DNA of 54,699 nucleotides from an uncultured Pelagibacteraceae bacterium. GTDB lineage: Bacteria; Pseudomonadota; Alphaproteobacteria; Pelagibacterales; Pelagibacteraceae. Positions 1-7,963 of this stretch are shown piece after piece; within the stretch, counting starts at the first letter, position 1, and each line of letters starts with the position of its first letter. The position numbers and the translations under genes were made by a program. The stretch is taken from contig CACGPY010000006.1 of the NCBI GenBank assembly GCA_902575095.1, positions 1-54,699 of the forward strand, written 5' to 3'. The notes under the pieces are model-generated. The model was not told the DNA's origin, did no database searches, and saw only the letters and a program-made list of their open reading frames with translations.

Positions 1-1737
1 GATGGAAAAAAAACTAGAAGACTGAATTTAGTTGAAATGTCTCAAATCGCTGGACGAGCAGGTCGTTACAAAAATGATGGTGGGTTTGGTACAACAGGAG
101 ACTGTGAAACTTTAAATTCAGATGAAATTGAGAAAATTGAAAAACACCAATTACCGGACACTAAAACAATTTATTGGAGAAACTCAAATCTAAATTTTGA
201 AAATCCAGATAAACTAATTTCGAGTTTAGAGCTTAAACCGAGACAAAAAAATCTTTTAAGAACCAATGATTCCCTTGACGAAAGTGTTTTAAGATTCTTT
301 CTAAAAAAGGGGTCAAATAATATTATTTATCATAAAAATTTAGAATTATTATGGGAATGTTGTCAAATACCAGACTTTGAAAAGAAAGCATATGGGCAAC
401 ATATAAATGTTATAGATAAAGTATTTCAATTTTTATCAACTAGAAAAAATAGAATACCAAGTACTTTTATGAAAGAACAATTAAAAGGGCTAGAGCGAGA
501 CCATGGAAATGTAGATCTGCTCTCTCACAGGTTATCTAATGTAAGAACATGGTCTTATGTTGCAAATAAAAAAAATTGGGTAGAAAATTCAGATTATTGG
601 GTGCAGCTCACAAAAAGTATTGAAGATAAATTGTCTGATAAATTACACGATGAATTAACTAAAAGTTTTATAGATAAAAAAATAAGTATTTTATCAAGGA
701 GTTTGAAGCAAGAACTCGTATTAAACACTGAAATAAATAATGAAAATAAAATATATATTGATGGTCAGCTTATTGGAGAATTAAAAGGACTTAAATTTTT
801 AATAGAAATTACATCAAAAACTTTAGACACCGATATTAAATCGATTAAGAAAGCAGCTAGAAAAGGTGTAGAGAAGGAATTAGTAAAACGTGTTGATGAA
901 ATTTTATCAACGGCTGAAATAAAAGTTAATAATGAAGGTAAAATAATCTGGAGAAATAATCCCATAGCGAGATTAAAAAAAGGGAACGACTACTTAAATC
1001 CTGATATAGACATTATTGCGGACGATTCTTTAAATGAAATGTCCAAGTCAAAACTTAATTTATTTTTGAGAAAATGGTTAGATAACCATATTAAAGAATG
1101 TTTAGGAGATTTGATTAAGCTCACAAAACATCGAATAAATAACCAATATTTGAGAGGTTTAGTTTTTCAACTTTATGAAAATAATGGTGTTGTTAAAAGA
1201 AGCGAAGTAGAAAAAATTGTCAAATCTATACCTTTACAAGAAAGAAAAAAATTATGGGGTATGGGTATAAAAATAGGTAGGTATCATATTTATCTTCCTA
1301 AAATGCTTAAACCTAAAGCTGTTGAATTCCGTGTTAGCTTATGGAAAATATTTTATAATCTTTCTAACAAAAATGAAATTCCAAAATCTGGATTAAATTT
1401 TATAAAAGGATCATATCTTGAAAAAAATTTTCTTTTACTATGTGGATTTGAGAAATTTAAAGATTTCTTTGTCAGAATCGATATTTTAGAAAAATTATTT
1501 TTGAAAATCTTAGAAAAAACAAAGAATAAGAAATTTGTAATAAATGCTGAAATGATGAATTTATTAGGATGTTCTAGAGAAAATTTCTATAAATTGATGG
1601 CATACATGAATTATAAAAAGGACAAAACAGCTGATACCTACGTTTTTTTGGGTGAGAAAAAGAAAAAAGAGAAAATAATACGGTTTGACAAAAAAGAAAA
1701 TCCATTTAAAAAACTTCTTTCTTTAAATATTAAATGA
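1..1737 (+). CDS. Suv3/MgpS-like superfamily 2 helicase, C-terminal part
   Basis: The reading frame is open to the left edge, so the gene is 5'-truncated; the ATG at 37 is an internal Met. About 578 residues remain. Near the start of the fragment lies QIAGRAGR, motif VI of DExH superfamily 2 helicases, so the ATPase core with Walker A and DExH boxes is outside the window. The sequence after motif VI, including a WRN segment near residue 60, resembles the alphaproteobacterial Suv3/MgpS-type helicases found beside ferredoxin and CarD genes. The lysine-rich C-terminal half has no domain I can name. The family unwinds RNA or DNA using ATP; the substrate of this member is not evident. The stop codon overlaps the next start by 4 bases, so the genes are probably translationally coupled. 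Confidence 0.8.
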   Translation, partial: DGKKTRRLNLVEMSQIAGRAGRYKNDGGFGTTGDCETLNSDEIEKIEKHQLPDTKTIYWRNSNLNFENPDKLISSLELKPRQKNLLRTNDSLDESVLRFFLKKGSNNIIYHKNLELLWECCQIPDFEKKAYGQHINVIDKVFQFLSTRKNRIPSTFMKEQLKGLERDHGNVDLLSHRLSNVRTWSYVANKKNWVENSDYWVQLTKSIEDKLSDKLHDELTKSFIDKKISILSRSLKQELVLNTEINNENKIYIDGQLIGELKGLKFLIEITSKTLDTDIKSIKKAARKGVEKELVKRVDEILSTAEIKVNNEGKIIWRNNPIARLKKGNDYLNPDIDIIADDSLNEMSKSKLNLFLRKWLDNHIKECLGDLIKLTKHRINNQYLRGLVFQLYENNGVVKRSEVEKIVKSIPLQERKKLWGMGIKIGRYHIYLPKMLKPKAVEFRVSLWKIFYNLSNKNEIPKSGLNFIKGSYLEKNFLLLCGFEKFKDFFVRIDILEKLFLKILEKTKNKKFVINAEMMNLLGCSRENFYKLMAYMNYKKDKTADTYVFLGEKKKKEKIIRFDKKENPFKKLLSLNIK

Positions 1738-2123
1738 ATAAATTAGATAAAGAGAGTGTTACTGGTATTTCTGCGTTGCTTGTTCACGCAGCAAATATTG
1801 ATGAAATTTACTCTGAACATGAAAAAGATTTAATAAAGAATTTTATAAAATCTTACTTAAAAGACGATAGTGCTGACGAAATTTTAAAGTTAGCAGAAAA
1901 AATTGAAAATAATTCAAATCAACTACTGAATTATACGAATATAATTAAACAAAAAACAATGGATATAAAAACAGATATTGTAGAGCACCTTTGGCGGGTA
2001 ATTATTTCTGATAATACTGTAGACCAATATGAGTCAAATCTTATGAGAAGAGTTTGCGGGTTAATTTATTTTCCTGATAAAGAAAGCGCAGAAATTAAAC
2101 TTAGACTGATAAACAAAAAATGA
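1734..2123 (+). CDS. TerB-like (tellurite resistance B family) protein
   Basis: This is a 129-residue, all-helical soluble protein with no signal peptide or membrane segment. The N-terminal pattern of a small helical bundle with acidic residues ([13 protein letters not shown]), followed by a second acidic helix near residues 75-95 ([12 protein letters not shown], then YESNLMRRV), matches the TerB/COG4103 fold, whose acidic residues are proposed to bind metal. Its role in housekeeping clusters is unknown and tellurite resistance should not be inferred. It overlaps the helicase stop by 4 bases and the ferredoxin start by 4 bases, so helicase, TerB and ferredoxin form one tightly coupled transcript. 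Confidence 0.65.
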   Translation: MNKLDKESVTGISALLVHAANIDEIYSEHEKDLIKNFIKSYLKDDSADEILKLAEKIENNSNQLLNYTNIIKQKTMDIKTDIVEHLWRVIISDNTVDQYESNLMRRVCGLIYFPDKESAEIKLRLINKK

Positions 2124-2461
2124 CATATATTGTAAAAGACGAATGTATCAAATGTAAACTGACCGATTGTGTTGAGGTTTGTCCTGTAGATTGTTTTTAT
2201 GAAGGAGAGAACTTTTTAGCAATTAATCCAGATGAATGTATTGATTGTGGTGTATGCGAGCCTGAGTGTCCTTTAGATGCAATTAAAGCTGACACAGATG
2301 AAAGTGTTAAAGATATAGACAAATGGTTATTGATTAACAAAAAGTTTTCTGCAATATGGCCTAATATTTCAAAAAAAAAAGATCCAATGAAAGATCATGA
2401 AAAATTTAGAAATATGAAAGATAAATATGATAAACACTTTTCAGAAAAACCTGGAAAATAA
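2120..2461 (+). CDS. fdxA: 7Fe ferredoxin (3Fe-4S/4Fe-4S), FdxA type
   Basis: This is a 113-residue ferredoxin. The N-terminal half has the characteristic cysteine series CIKCKLTDC...CPVDC, with the extra residues that create a 3Fe-4S site. [12 protein letters not shown] around residues 40-51 supplies the second, 4Fe-4S cluster. The C-terminal extension of about 50 residues is usual for the FdxA family, which carries one low-potential electron in the cytoplasm. The start overlaps the upstream stop in ATGA. It is followed 5 bases later by carD, a pairing common in alphaproteobacteria. Electron-transfer partners cannot be read from the sequence. Confidence 0.93.
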   Translation: MTYIVKDECIKCKLTDCVEVCPVDCFYEGENFLAINPDECIDCGVCEPECPLDAIKADTDESVKDIDKWLLINKKFSAIWPNISKKKDPMKDHEKFRNMKDKYDKHFSEKPGK

Positions 2462-2466
2462 AATAT

Positions 2467-3141
2467 ATGCCAAAAAAGAAAAAAGCTAAAAAAATAAAAA
2501 AAATAAAAAAAGTAAAAAAATTAAAAGTTGCTAATAAGACAAAACAATCTTTAAAAACAATTGAAAAAAGAAGTAATATCCCTGGAACTGATGAAAAGCC
2601 AGAAATAAAAAAGATTAAGAAACAACCTACAGAAAAACGCATTTATAATTTAAAAGACTTTGTTGTTTATCCAAAACATGGGGTAGGAAAAATTACTGCT
2701 ATTGAAAAAGCTAAAATTGGTGAAATTGATATCCAGTTCTATAAAATACTAGTGGAAAAAGAGAAACTAACTTTAACTGTTCCTATTAATCAACAATCAA
2801 AATTACGACCAATATCTTCATCAAACCAAATAAACAAATGTATTTCTATACTTAAAACAAAGCCAAAGATTAAAAGGACAATGTGGAGTAGACGTGCTCA
2901 AGAATATGACCAAAAAATCAACTCTGGAAAAATTTACGAGTTAGCAGAGGTAGTTAAAGATCTTAATAAGAATACTGACATAATTGCAGATCAATCCTAC
3001 TCTGAAAGACAGTTATTTGAAAAAGCTTATGAAAGACTTAAATCTGAGTTTGAGGCTGTGTTAAAAATTAGTCCGGAGGAAGTCCAAAAAAAAATGGATA
3101 AGGCTTTAGGAAGGACAAACATTTCAGAAAACGCAGAATAA
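2467..3141 (+). CDS. carD: CarD/CdnL-family transcription factor with lysine-rich N-terminal tail
   Basis: A 224-residue protein. The CarD/TRCF RNA-polymerase-interacting domain begins near residue 60 with DFVVYPKHGVGKI and runs to about 125. A helical C-terminal DNA-binding region starts at MWSRRAQEYDQK and runs to about 215. In known members the first domain contacts the RNA polymerase beta subunit and the second stabilises open promoter complexes, often at ribosomal promoters. The first 57 residues are an added, very lysine-rich low-complexity tail (KKKKAKKIKKIKKVKK), longer than in most homologues. The gene is last in the helicase-TerB-fdxA group and is followed immediately by a strong terminator. 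Confidence 0.9.
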   Translation: MPKKKKAKKIKKIKKVKKLKVANKTKQSLKTIEKRSNIPGTDEKPEIKKIKKQPTEKRIYNLKDFVVYPKHGVGKITAIEKAKIGEIDIQFYKILVEKEKLTLTVPINQQSKLRPISSSNQINKCISILKTKPKIKRTMWSRRAQEYDQKINSGKIYELAEVVKDLNKNTDIIADQSYSERQLFEKAYERLKSEFEAVLKISPEEVQKKMDKALGRTNISENAE

Positions 3142-3143
3142 AA

Positions 3144-3178
3144 AAACGCCCTTTTTAAAATAGTTAAAAAGGGCGTTT
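3144..3178. terminator. Bidirectional intrinsic terminator between carD and the basic-peptide gene
   Basis: A perfect 15-bp inverted repeat (3144-3158 with 3164-3178) with a 5-base loop begins 2 bases after the carD stop. The core is ACGCCC/GGGCGT, flanked by A/T runs. The minus-strand transcript ends in a run of U encoded by 3140-3146, so termination should be strongest for the minus-strand gene. The plus-strand exit has only a short U stretch. It is one of only two convincing intrinsic terminators I see in the window. Confidence 0.85.
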
Positions 3179-3192
3179 AGTAAAAGAGAAAA

Positions 3193-3261
3193 CTATCTTC
3201 TTTTTCTTCTTCTCTTTTTAGCTTTTTTCTTTTTCTTAGCTTTTTTTCTTCTTTTAGCCAT
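3193..3261 (-). CDS. Very basic 22-residue peptide
   Basis: A short ATG-to-TAG frame encodes 22 residues; after the initial Met every residue is Lys, Arg or Ala (MAKRRKKAKKKKKAKKRRRK, then RR). Support for expression: a strong Shine-Dalgarno GGGAG lies about 6 bases upstream of the ATG, which is uncommon in this window, and a hairpin terminator follows the stop by 14 bases. The composition suggests a nucleic-acid-binding, ribosome- or nucleoid-associated peptide resembling a histone H1-like tail, but no function can be assigned. It could still be a chance frame in A/G-rich DNA; the ribosome-binding site argues against that. Confidence 0.6.
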   Translation of the reverse strand: MAKRRKKAKKKKKAKKRRRKRR

Positions 3262-3469
3262 CTTTTCTCCCTTGTTATTAAACAAATCTTAGTGATTCGT
3301 TTGTTAATTAAACATTAATTATAAAAAAATTCATGTCAAACATAAATTATTTTATAAATTTGATTCAAAATTTAATTTTTTTAATTTTTTTTTTATTTTT
3401 TATTAAATTTAAAAAAGATAGCAATATCAATGATTATTTAAGCAAATTACTTAACGTTTATTTGTAAAA
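3262..3469. promoter_or_regulatory. AT-rich intergenic region with a weak minus-strand promoter candidate
   Basis: This 208-base gap is the longest stretch without a CDS or RNA call. On the minus strand a perfect TATAAT lies at 3318-3323 with only a weak -35 match (TTTATG at 3341-3346, 17-base spacer). A TTGACA at 3334-3339 is too close to serve that -10. An imperfect inverted repeat (AAACAAATC at 3280-3288 with GATTCGTTT at 3294-3302) would lie in the leader of the 22-residue peptide gene. The part nearer the acyl-CoA ligase stop is poly-T/A with no clear hairpin terminator. Confidence 0.3.
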
Positions 3470-5146
3470 TTAATAAAGATTTTCTAATTGTTGTTTATAA
3501 TTTTTAATTATTTCTTTTCTTTTTAACTTTAAAGTTGGTGTTAACATTCCGTTTTCAATTGTAAATTCTTCGTAAATCAAAACAAATTTTTTAATTTTTT
3601 CTATTAAAGTTAATCTTTTATTTATATTTTCAATTATAAGTTTAATTTTTTCTTTATTAATTTCTTTTTCTGTAACTAATATTGCAACTAAGTAATTTTT
3701 TTTGTCTCCATAAACAAAAGATTGTTTAATATTTTCATTTAAACACAAAATATTTTCAATTTTACTTGGTGAAATATTGTCACCACCTAAATTTATAATA
3801 ATATCTTTTTTTCTATCTGTTATTTTTAAATAATTGTTTTGATCAAACTCGCCAATATCTCCAGTATATAACCATCCATCTTTAATTACTCTTTCAGTTT
3901 CTTCTTTTAGGTTCCAGTAACCCAACATAACATTTTCACCTTTTATTAAGATTTCTCCGTCCCCTGCTATTTTAACTTTATTGGTTCTAAATGGAGGACC
4001 GACTGATTCGACTTTGATTAAATCTGGTAAATTACAGCTTACGACTGGAGAGGCCTCTGTAAGACCATAACCTTGCAAAGTAGGTAATCCTATAGCATTT
4101 AAAAACTCACCAATATTTTGGTCCAAGGCTCCACCTCCAGAAACGAAGGCTTGAAGGTTTCCACCGAACTGATTTCTGATTTTTCTTCTTACTAGTTTTT
4201 CACATAAAAAGTTTACGATTTTTTGACCAAAACTTAATTGCTCTTTTTTAAGTATTTTTTTTCCTAATTCTAAAGTTAGGATAATTAATTTTCTTTTAAG
4301 CCCTTTTTGTTTTTCAAAATTCATACTTATTTTGGTAAAAAGATTTTGATAAAACCTTGGGACAGCCGTCATAATAGTTGGCTTAGCAATACTCATATTT
4401 GAAATTAATTTTTCAAGACTCTCTGCATAAAAAACTTTTGCGCCAACTATAATTTGTATAAATTGAACAGTGTGCTCATAAGAATGTGATAATGGTAACC
4501 AGGTTAAAAATGTAGGATCCTTTTTTTTTGTTAAAGTTTCAAGTAATTCAACTGCTCCCTCACAGTTTGATAAAATACCACCATGACTTAAAATAACCCC
4601 TTTAGGATTTCCTGATGTTCCTGATGTATAAATAATACATGCAGGCATATTTCTTTTTAATTTATTATTAATTTCTTTTTTATAATTTTCATCGTTTAAA
4701 ATATCTTTAATTAATAAACTATCAGCACTAATCTCTTCAAAGGAGATTATTTTTTGTTCATTTAAATTTATATATTTTTTAATTTTTTTAAATTGATCAT
4801 TATTAGAAACAATAATTAATGATGGCTTACAATCGTTTAAAATATATTCATAATCATTTGATGAATATGTTGTAAAAATAGGAACCGATATTCCTCCTGC
4901 ATTCATCACAGCAAGATCTGCCATCAACCAATATGGTCTATTCTCAGATAATATTAAACAACGATCACCTTCTTGAATTAATGATTTTATCTTTGATGAT
5001 AATTTCAATACTCTCTCTTTGATATCACCCCAGCTATAAGTTGGTTTTCCTGGTTTTAACCATTTTAAAAAAGGTTTGTCGGGATCAACCTCTTCACACT
5101 TTTTAAAGTATAATTCTACAAGACTATTAATTTTATCTATTTCCAT
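3470..5146 (-). CDS. AMP-forming long-chain acyl-CoA synthetase (FadD15-like)
   Basis: A 558-residue adenylate-forming enzyme that activates a carboxylate, most likely a fatty acid, to acyl-AMP and then acyl-CoA in the cytoplasm. The P-loop-like A3 motif YTSGTSGNPKG is at about 173-183, and QGYGLTEASP (A5) at about 358-367. YTGDIGEFD (A7) lies near 427, followed by ITDRKKDIIINLGGDNISP (A8 hinge). The length is slightly below typical FadD15-type enzymes (around 600). Substrate chain length is not readable. The ATG lies 4 bases after the encoded CCA end of tRNA-Leu, so the tRNA and this gene are probably co-transcribed. Confidence 0.88.
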   Translation of the reverse strand: MEIDKINSLVELYFKKCEEVDPDKPFLKWLKPGKPTYSWGDIKERVLKLSSKIKSLIQEGDRCLILSENRPYWLMADLAVMNAGGISVPIFTTYSSNDYEYILNDCKPSLIIVSNNDQFKKIKKYINLNEQKIISFEEISADSLLIKDILNDENYKKEINNKLKRNMPACIIYTSGTSGNPKGVILSHGGILSNCEGAVELLETLTKKKDPTFLTWLPLSHSYEHTVQFIQIIVGAKVFYAESLEKLISNMSIAKPTIMTAVPRFYQNLFTKISMNFEKQKGLKRKLIILTLELGKKILKKEQLSFGQKIVNFLCEKLVRRKIRNQFGGNLQAFVSGGGALDQNIGEFLNAIGLPTLQGYGLTEASPVVSCNLPDLIKVESVGPPFRTNKVKIAGDGEILIKGENVMLGYWNLKEETERVIKDGWLYTGDIGEFDQNNYLKITDRKKDIIINLGGDNISPSKIENILCLNENIKQSFVYGDKKNYLVAILVTEKEINKEKIKLIIENINKRLTLIEKIKKFVLIYEEFTIENGMLTPTLKLKRKEIIKNYKQQLENLY

Positions 5147-5150
5147 AATT

Positions 5151-5237
5151 TGGTGGGCGAAGAGAGACTCGAACTCTCAAGGTATTGCTACCACCGGATT
5201 TTGAGTCCGGCGCGTCTACCAGTTCCACCATTCGCCC
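5151..5237 (-). tRNA. tRNA-Leu (anticodon CAA)
   Basis: The minus strand folds as a class II tRNA of 87 bases including an encoded CCA. The acceptor stem GGGCGAA pairs with TTCGCCC, followed by discriminator A and CCA. The D-arm contains GGTAGAC. The anticodon stem CCGGA/TCCGG encloses loop CTCAAAA, giving anticodon CAA, which reads UUG. There is a long variable arm and a T-arm with GTTCGAGTC. The identity is Leu, from the anticodon and the long variable arm. It lies between the BASS transporter stop and the acyl-CoA ligase start. Confidence 0.97.
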
Positions 5238-5252
5238 ATTTTTTGAAATAAT

Positions 5253-6098
5253 CTAATTTATTTTTCTTACTATGAGAACAAAAATAATTGAGGTAACGAA
5301 CATAATTAGTGCATATGCAGCAGTTGGCACCATAAACACAATATCATCCCACAATTGAGTGGCAACGAAAACAGCTAAAGTTCCGTTTTGTAGGCCGCAC
5401 TCAAGTGAAATACATTTTCTTTGTTCTAATCCTGAGGCTAAAAATTTTGCCATGTAATAACCTATAACAATCATTGTGATATTTAAAATGAAAGCTACTA
5501 ATCCTGCTCTTGTAATAAAGCTAATAATTCTGTCCCATTCTTCAACCCAAATAGAAATAAAAACAACTAGAAATAAAATTACCGACAATCTCTGTATTAA
5601 GAGAGTTTTAGATATAATAAAATCCGTCATTAAACTTCTTACAATCATGCCAAAAATTACAGGAACTGTTACTACAAAAAACATTTTAGCAGCAATGTTA
5701 AGCATGGAAATTTCTTTAGTTATTTCAAAACCTAGAAAGCTTGCTGAATTGTATACAATTAAAGGTACTGTTATTACAGAGAGTAAACTCACAACTGCAG
5801 TTAACGTTACAGAAAGTGCTACATCTCCATTAGCAAATTTAGTTAATATATTTGATGTAACTCCACCTGGAGCTGCTGCAATTATCATTACACCAAGAGC
5901 TATTTCCGGTGGCATTGAAATAAGATGAATTAAGATAAAAGCGATAATCGGAAGTATGATAACTTGACCAAAAAAACCTACTATAAAATCTCTAGGGATT
6001 GTAATTACTCTTTTAAAGTCGGCAACTGTTAAGCCAAGACCTAATCCGAACATTATTATGGCTAAACACACCGGTGCTATTGTTTTTGCTATTTCCAT
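5253..6098 (-). CDS. Bile acid:sodium symporter (BASS) family transporter
   Basis: A 281-residue inner-membrane protein with about nine hydrophobic helices. Family marks are the conserved AAAPGGVTSNI stretch near residues 73-84 and ECGLQNGTLA near 232-241, the region that holds sodium ligands in BASS crystal structures. BASS proteins couple sodium entry to uptake of organic anions; in marine bacteria the substrate is usually a small organic or keto acid rather than bile acid, but it cannot be deduced here. It is preceded by the double-HTH regulator gene on the same strand (53-base gap), which makes that regulator a candidate controller. It is followed by tRNA-Leu. Confidence 0.85.
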   Translation of the reverse strand: MEIAKTIAPVCLAIIMFGLGLGLTVADFKRVITIPRDFIVGFFGQVIILPIIAFILIHLISMPPEIALGVMIIAAAPGGVTSNILTKFANGDVALSVTLTAVVSLLSVITVPLIVYNSASFLGFEITKEISMLNIAAKMFFVVTVPVIFGMIVRSLMTDFIISKTLLIQRLSVILFLVVFISIWVEEWDRIISFITRAGLVAFILNITMIVIGYYMAKFLASGLEQRKCISLECGLQNGTLAVFVATQLWDDIVFMVPTAAYALIMFVTSIIFVLIVRKIN

Positions 6099-6151
6099 AA
6101 TTTTATAAAAACCCTAAAGACTTAATTAAACATTTTTTTGTTACGAAATTA

Positions 6152-7174
6152 TTAAATACTAAATTTTGAAAATTTCATCAAGTTGAACATTGTTGTGCAA
6201 TATTCACTAAATGATCTTTGGCTAGTTATGTAGTTTTCCTCTATTTTTTTCATATGTTCTCGATTATTTCCAATTGAATATTCTAGTTTTTTATTTCTAA
6301 TTATATGTTTCTTTTTCTCCAAAGACTTAAGTTTTCGAATTACTGTGGCTCTTGGTATGGCTGATATATCTGAAATTGAAGAAGCATTAATCCCTCGTTT
6401 GGACTTATGTTTTAGAGTAGCTAAAAAGAAATCCCTATGTGTTTCAGGTTTTCTTGTTACATCATTTTCAATAGATTCTATTAAATCTCTAATTTGAACT
6501 AAGCCAATTGACCCCCACACGTTCCAAGACTCTAAATCTCCATAATGAGTTCTATGTCTCACTAAATAAGGTATTTGAAATCTATACCAATACTCCCAAC
6601 TTACAGTAAAGTGCTCTACAATAAATTTTTTTATATCCTCTTTATCTAATGATTTACCAAACCAATCTTCGACGGATAAGTGCATTGAAAGTTTGGATAA
6701 TAGTCCGGACAAGTTTTCAATTGTACTCATAGGTTTTTGGATTTCCAAACCTTTGGAATGTAAAAAGATTGATTTTCCAGATCTTATAATAATGTCATTA
6801 GCTTGAAGATAATTAACTTTTCGTCTAACAGTTTCTTTTGGTATATTAAGATCTTTCGATATCTCAATTAAATTTAGTTTATCGATACCTACTTTGTCTT
6901 GGCTATAAAAGGCATCCATTGACATATAGTGAAATCGATCTGAATAAATAATGTAAACCTTGTTCATTAAATACATTAAAATTAAATATGTATCGAAATC
7001 ATTAAAGTTCTTATAAGCACGGTTTACCCAGTCTTGTTGTAATCGATAAAATGACTTCAATTTTTCATTGATGTTTCGCTGAAAGACTTCATGAACTTTA
7101 TCTTTGTCTATGCTCTTACCTGTATCCTCACTTTTGTTTATACGCGCAATTTTTATATCTACGGGATTGCTCAT
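6152..7174 (-). CDS. Putative transcriptional regulator with two winged-HTH segments
   Basis: A 340-residue soluble protein I cannot place in a named family. Two segments look like the recognition part of winged helix-turn-helix domains and resemble each other. The first, near residues 103-131, contains IPKETVRRKVNYL followed by IIIR. The second, near 265-293, contains IPRATVIRKLKSL followed by HIIR. The shared pattern is IP(K/R)xTVxRKxxxLx(n)IIR. Between them is a helical, Trp/Tyr-rich stretch (EYWYRFQIPYLVRHRTH) that could be a sensing or dimerisation domain. The start ATG is 5 bases after the stop of the 61-residue membrane protein, so the two are an operon. No ligand or target is evident. 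Confidence 0.6.
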   Translation of the reverse strand: MSNPVDIKIARINKSEDTGKSIDKDKVHEVFQRNINEKLKSFYRLQQDWVNRAYKNFNDFDTYLILMYLMNKVYIIYSDRFHYMSMDAFYSQDKVGIDKLNLIEISKDLNIPKETVRRKVNYLQANDIIIRSGKSIFLHSKGLEIQKPMSTIENLSGLLSKLSMHLSVEDWFGKSLDKEDIKKFIVEHFTVSWEYWYRFQIPYLVRHRTHYGDLESWNVWGSIGLVQIRDLIESIENDVTRKPETHRDFFLATLKHKSKRGINASSISDISAIPRATVIRKLKSLEKKKHIIRNKKLEYSIGNNREHMKKIEENYITSQRSFSEYCTTMFNLMKFSKFSI

Positions 7175-7179
7175 TAAAA

Positions 7180-7365
7180 TTATTTATTCCAAGTAACGCT
7201 TTGATTGATAAGAATGGCCATTAAAATCCAAATGATAAACGTATCACCTGGAGAAAAACCGTAGTCTGCACCAAACATTCCCGCAACTATTACGATAGCA
7301 TAGATTACAACTGTCGATAAAATTAAACTTGCGAGGTATCTAAGAATTGTGCATTTTAAATTCAT
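7180..7365 (-). CDS. Small two-helix membrane protein of unknown function
   Basis: The 61-residue product has two hydrophobic helices (about residues 7-30, LASLILSTVVIYAIVIVAGM, and 40-54, FIIWILMAILIN) joined by a short loop. The frame stays open upstream to 7506, but that extension lies antisense to the DedA gene and is not hydrophobic, so I place the start at the ATG whose bases 7363-7365 sit in a CATG shared with the divergent DedA start. It is immediately upstream of the double-HTH regulator (5-base gap). No homology was recognised; it may be a membrane partner of that regulator. Confidence 0.5.
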   Translation of the reverse strand: MNLKCTILRYLASLILSTVVIYAIVIVAGMFGADYGFSPGDTFIIWILMAILINQSVTWNK

Positions 7366-7963
7366 GTTAAAAAAATTATACGACAGATGTGTAGAACTTG
7401 CTAGGCATAAATTTTCAAAGCCATTACTTGGCTTTGTGGCCTTTATCGAAAGTTTCTTTTTTCCTGTCCCACCAGATTTAATGATTGTTCCTATGGTTGT
7501 AGCCAAAAGAGAGGATTATTTAAAAATATTTCTCATAGCTACTGTTGGATCTGTTTTAGGAGGTTTGTTCGGATACATGCTTGGAGTTTTTTTCCTTGAT
7601 GCTTCGATGGTTATTATCGAGTTTTATGGATATGAGGAAAAAGTTTTTCAAATTCAAGATAAGATGTCTACCAGAGGTGGTTTTTTAGCTTGGCTTGGGA
7701 TTATGTTTTTAGCAGGTTTTACTCCTCTTCCTTTTAAAGTATTTACGATTACAAGTGGAGTGATTGGTTTTAATCTCACTGTTTTCTTTTTTATCTGTCT
7801 TTTTACAAGAGGTCTTAGATTTTTATTAGTTTCTTATTTAACGTATCTTTTTGGTAAAAAATTTGGTGAATTTATTGAAAAAAAAGGTGCGTTATGGTTC
7901 ACGCTTACTGGAATACTTATTGTAATTTTAGCAGCTGTCTTATACATAGCTTTCGTTAAATGA
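7364..7963 (+). CDS. DedA/YqaA-family (SNARE-associated) membrane protein
   Basis: A 199-residue inner-membrane protein with about four hydrophobic segments. It has the DedA/YqaA-like N-terminal half ESFFFPVPPDLMIVP and an internal GSVLGGLFGYMLG glycine pattern. FLAGFTPLPFKVFTITSG near residues 120-137 is the conserved re-entrant-loop motif. DedA-superfamily proteins are implicated in phospholipid flipping or transport and membrane homeostasis. I chose ATG 7364 over an in-frame GTG at 7349 because the protein then begins with the usual short basic helix. The stop overlaps the dsbB start by 4 bases, so the two are coupled. Confidence 0.82.
   Translation: MLKKLYDRCVELARHKFSKPLLGFVAFIESFFFPVPPDLMIVPMVVAKREDYLKIFLIATVGSVLGGLFGYMLGVFFLDASMVIIEFYGYEEKVFQIQDKMSTRGGFLAWLGIMFLAGFTPLPFKVFTITSGVIGFNLTVFFFICLFTRGLRFLLVSYLTYLFGKKFGEFIEKKGALWFTLTGILIVILAAVLYIAFVK

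Noticed and set aside
1734-2123. Tellurite resistance determinant
   Set aside because: Only a TerB-like fold is suggested. No terC, terD or terZ genes are nearby, and the context is housekeeping.
3334-3339. TTGACA on the minus strand as the -35 of the TATAAT at 3318-3323
   Set aside because: The spacer is only 10 bases, too short for a sigma-70 promoter.
3361-3412. Long T/A runs after the acyl-CoA ligase gene as a terminator
   Set aside because: There is no GC-containing hairpin next to the runs, and homopolymers are common at this base composition.
5476-5928. 150-codon open frame on the plus strand
   Set aside because: It is entirely antisense to the BASS transporter, whose family motifs are clear. 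The antisense product has no recognisable domain and no ribosome-binding site.
7366-7506. N-terminal extension of the 61-aa membrane protein
   Set aside because: These 47 codons are antisense to the DedA coding sequence and are polar, unlike the membrane protein that follows. ATG at 7365 gives a sensible two-helix protein.
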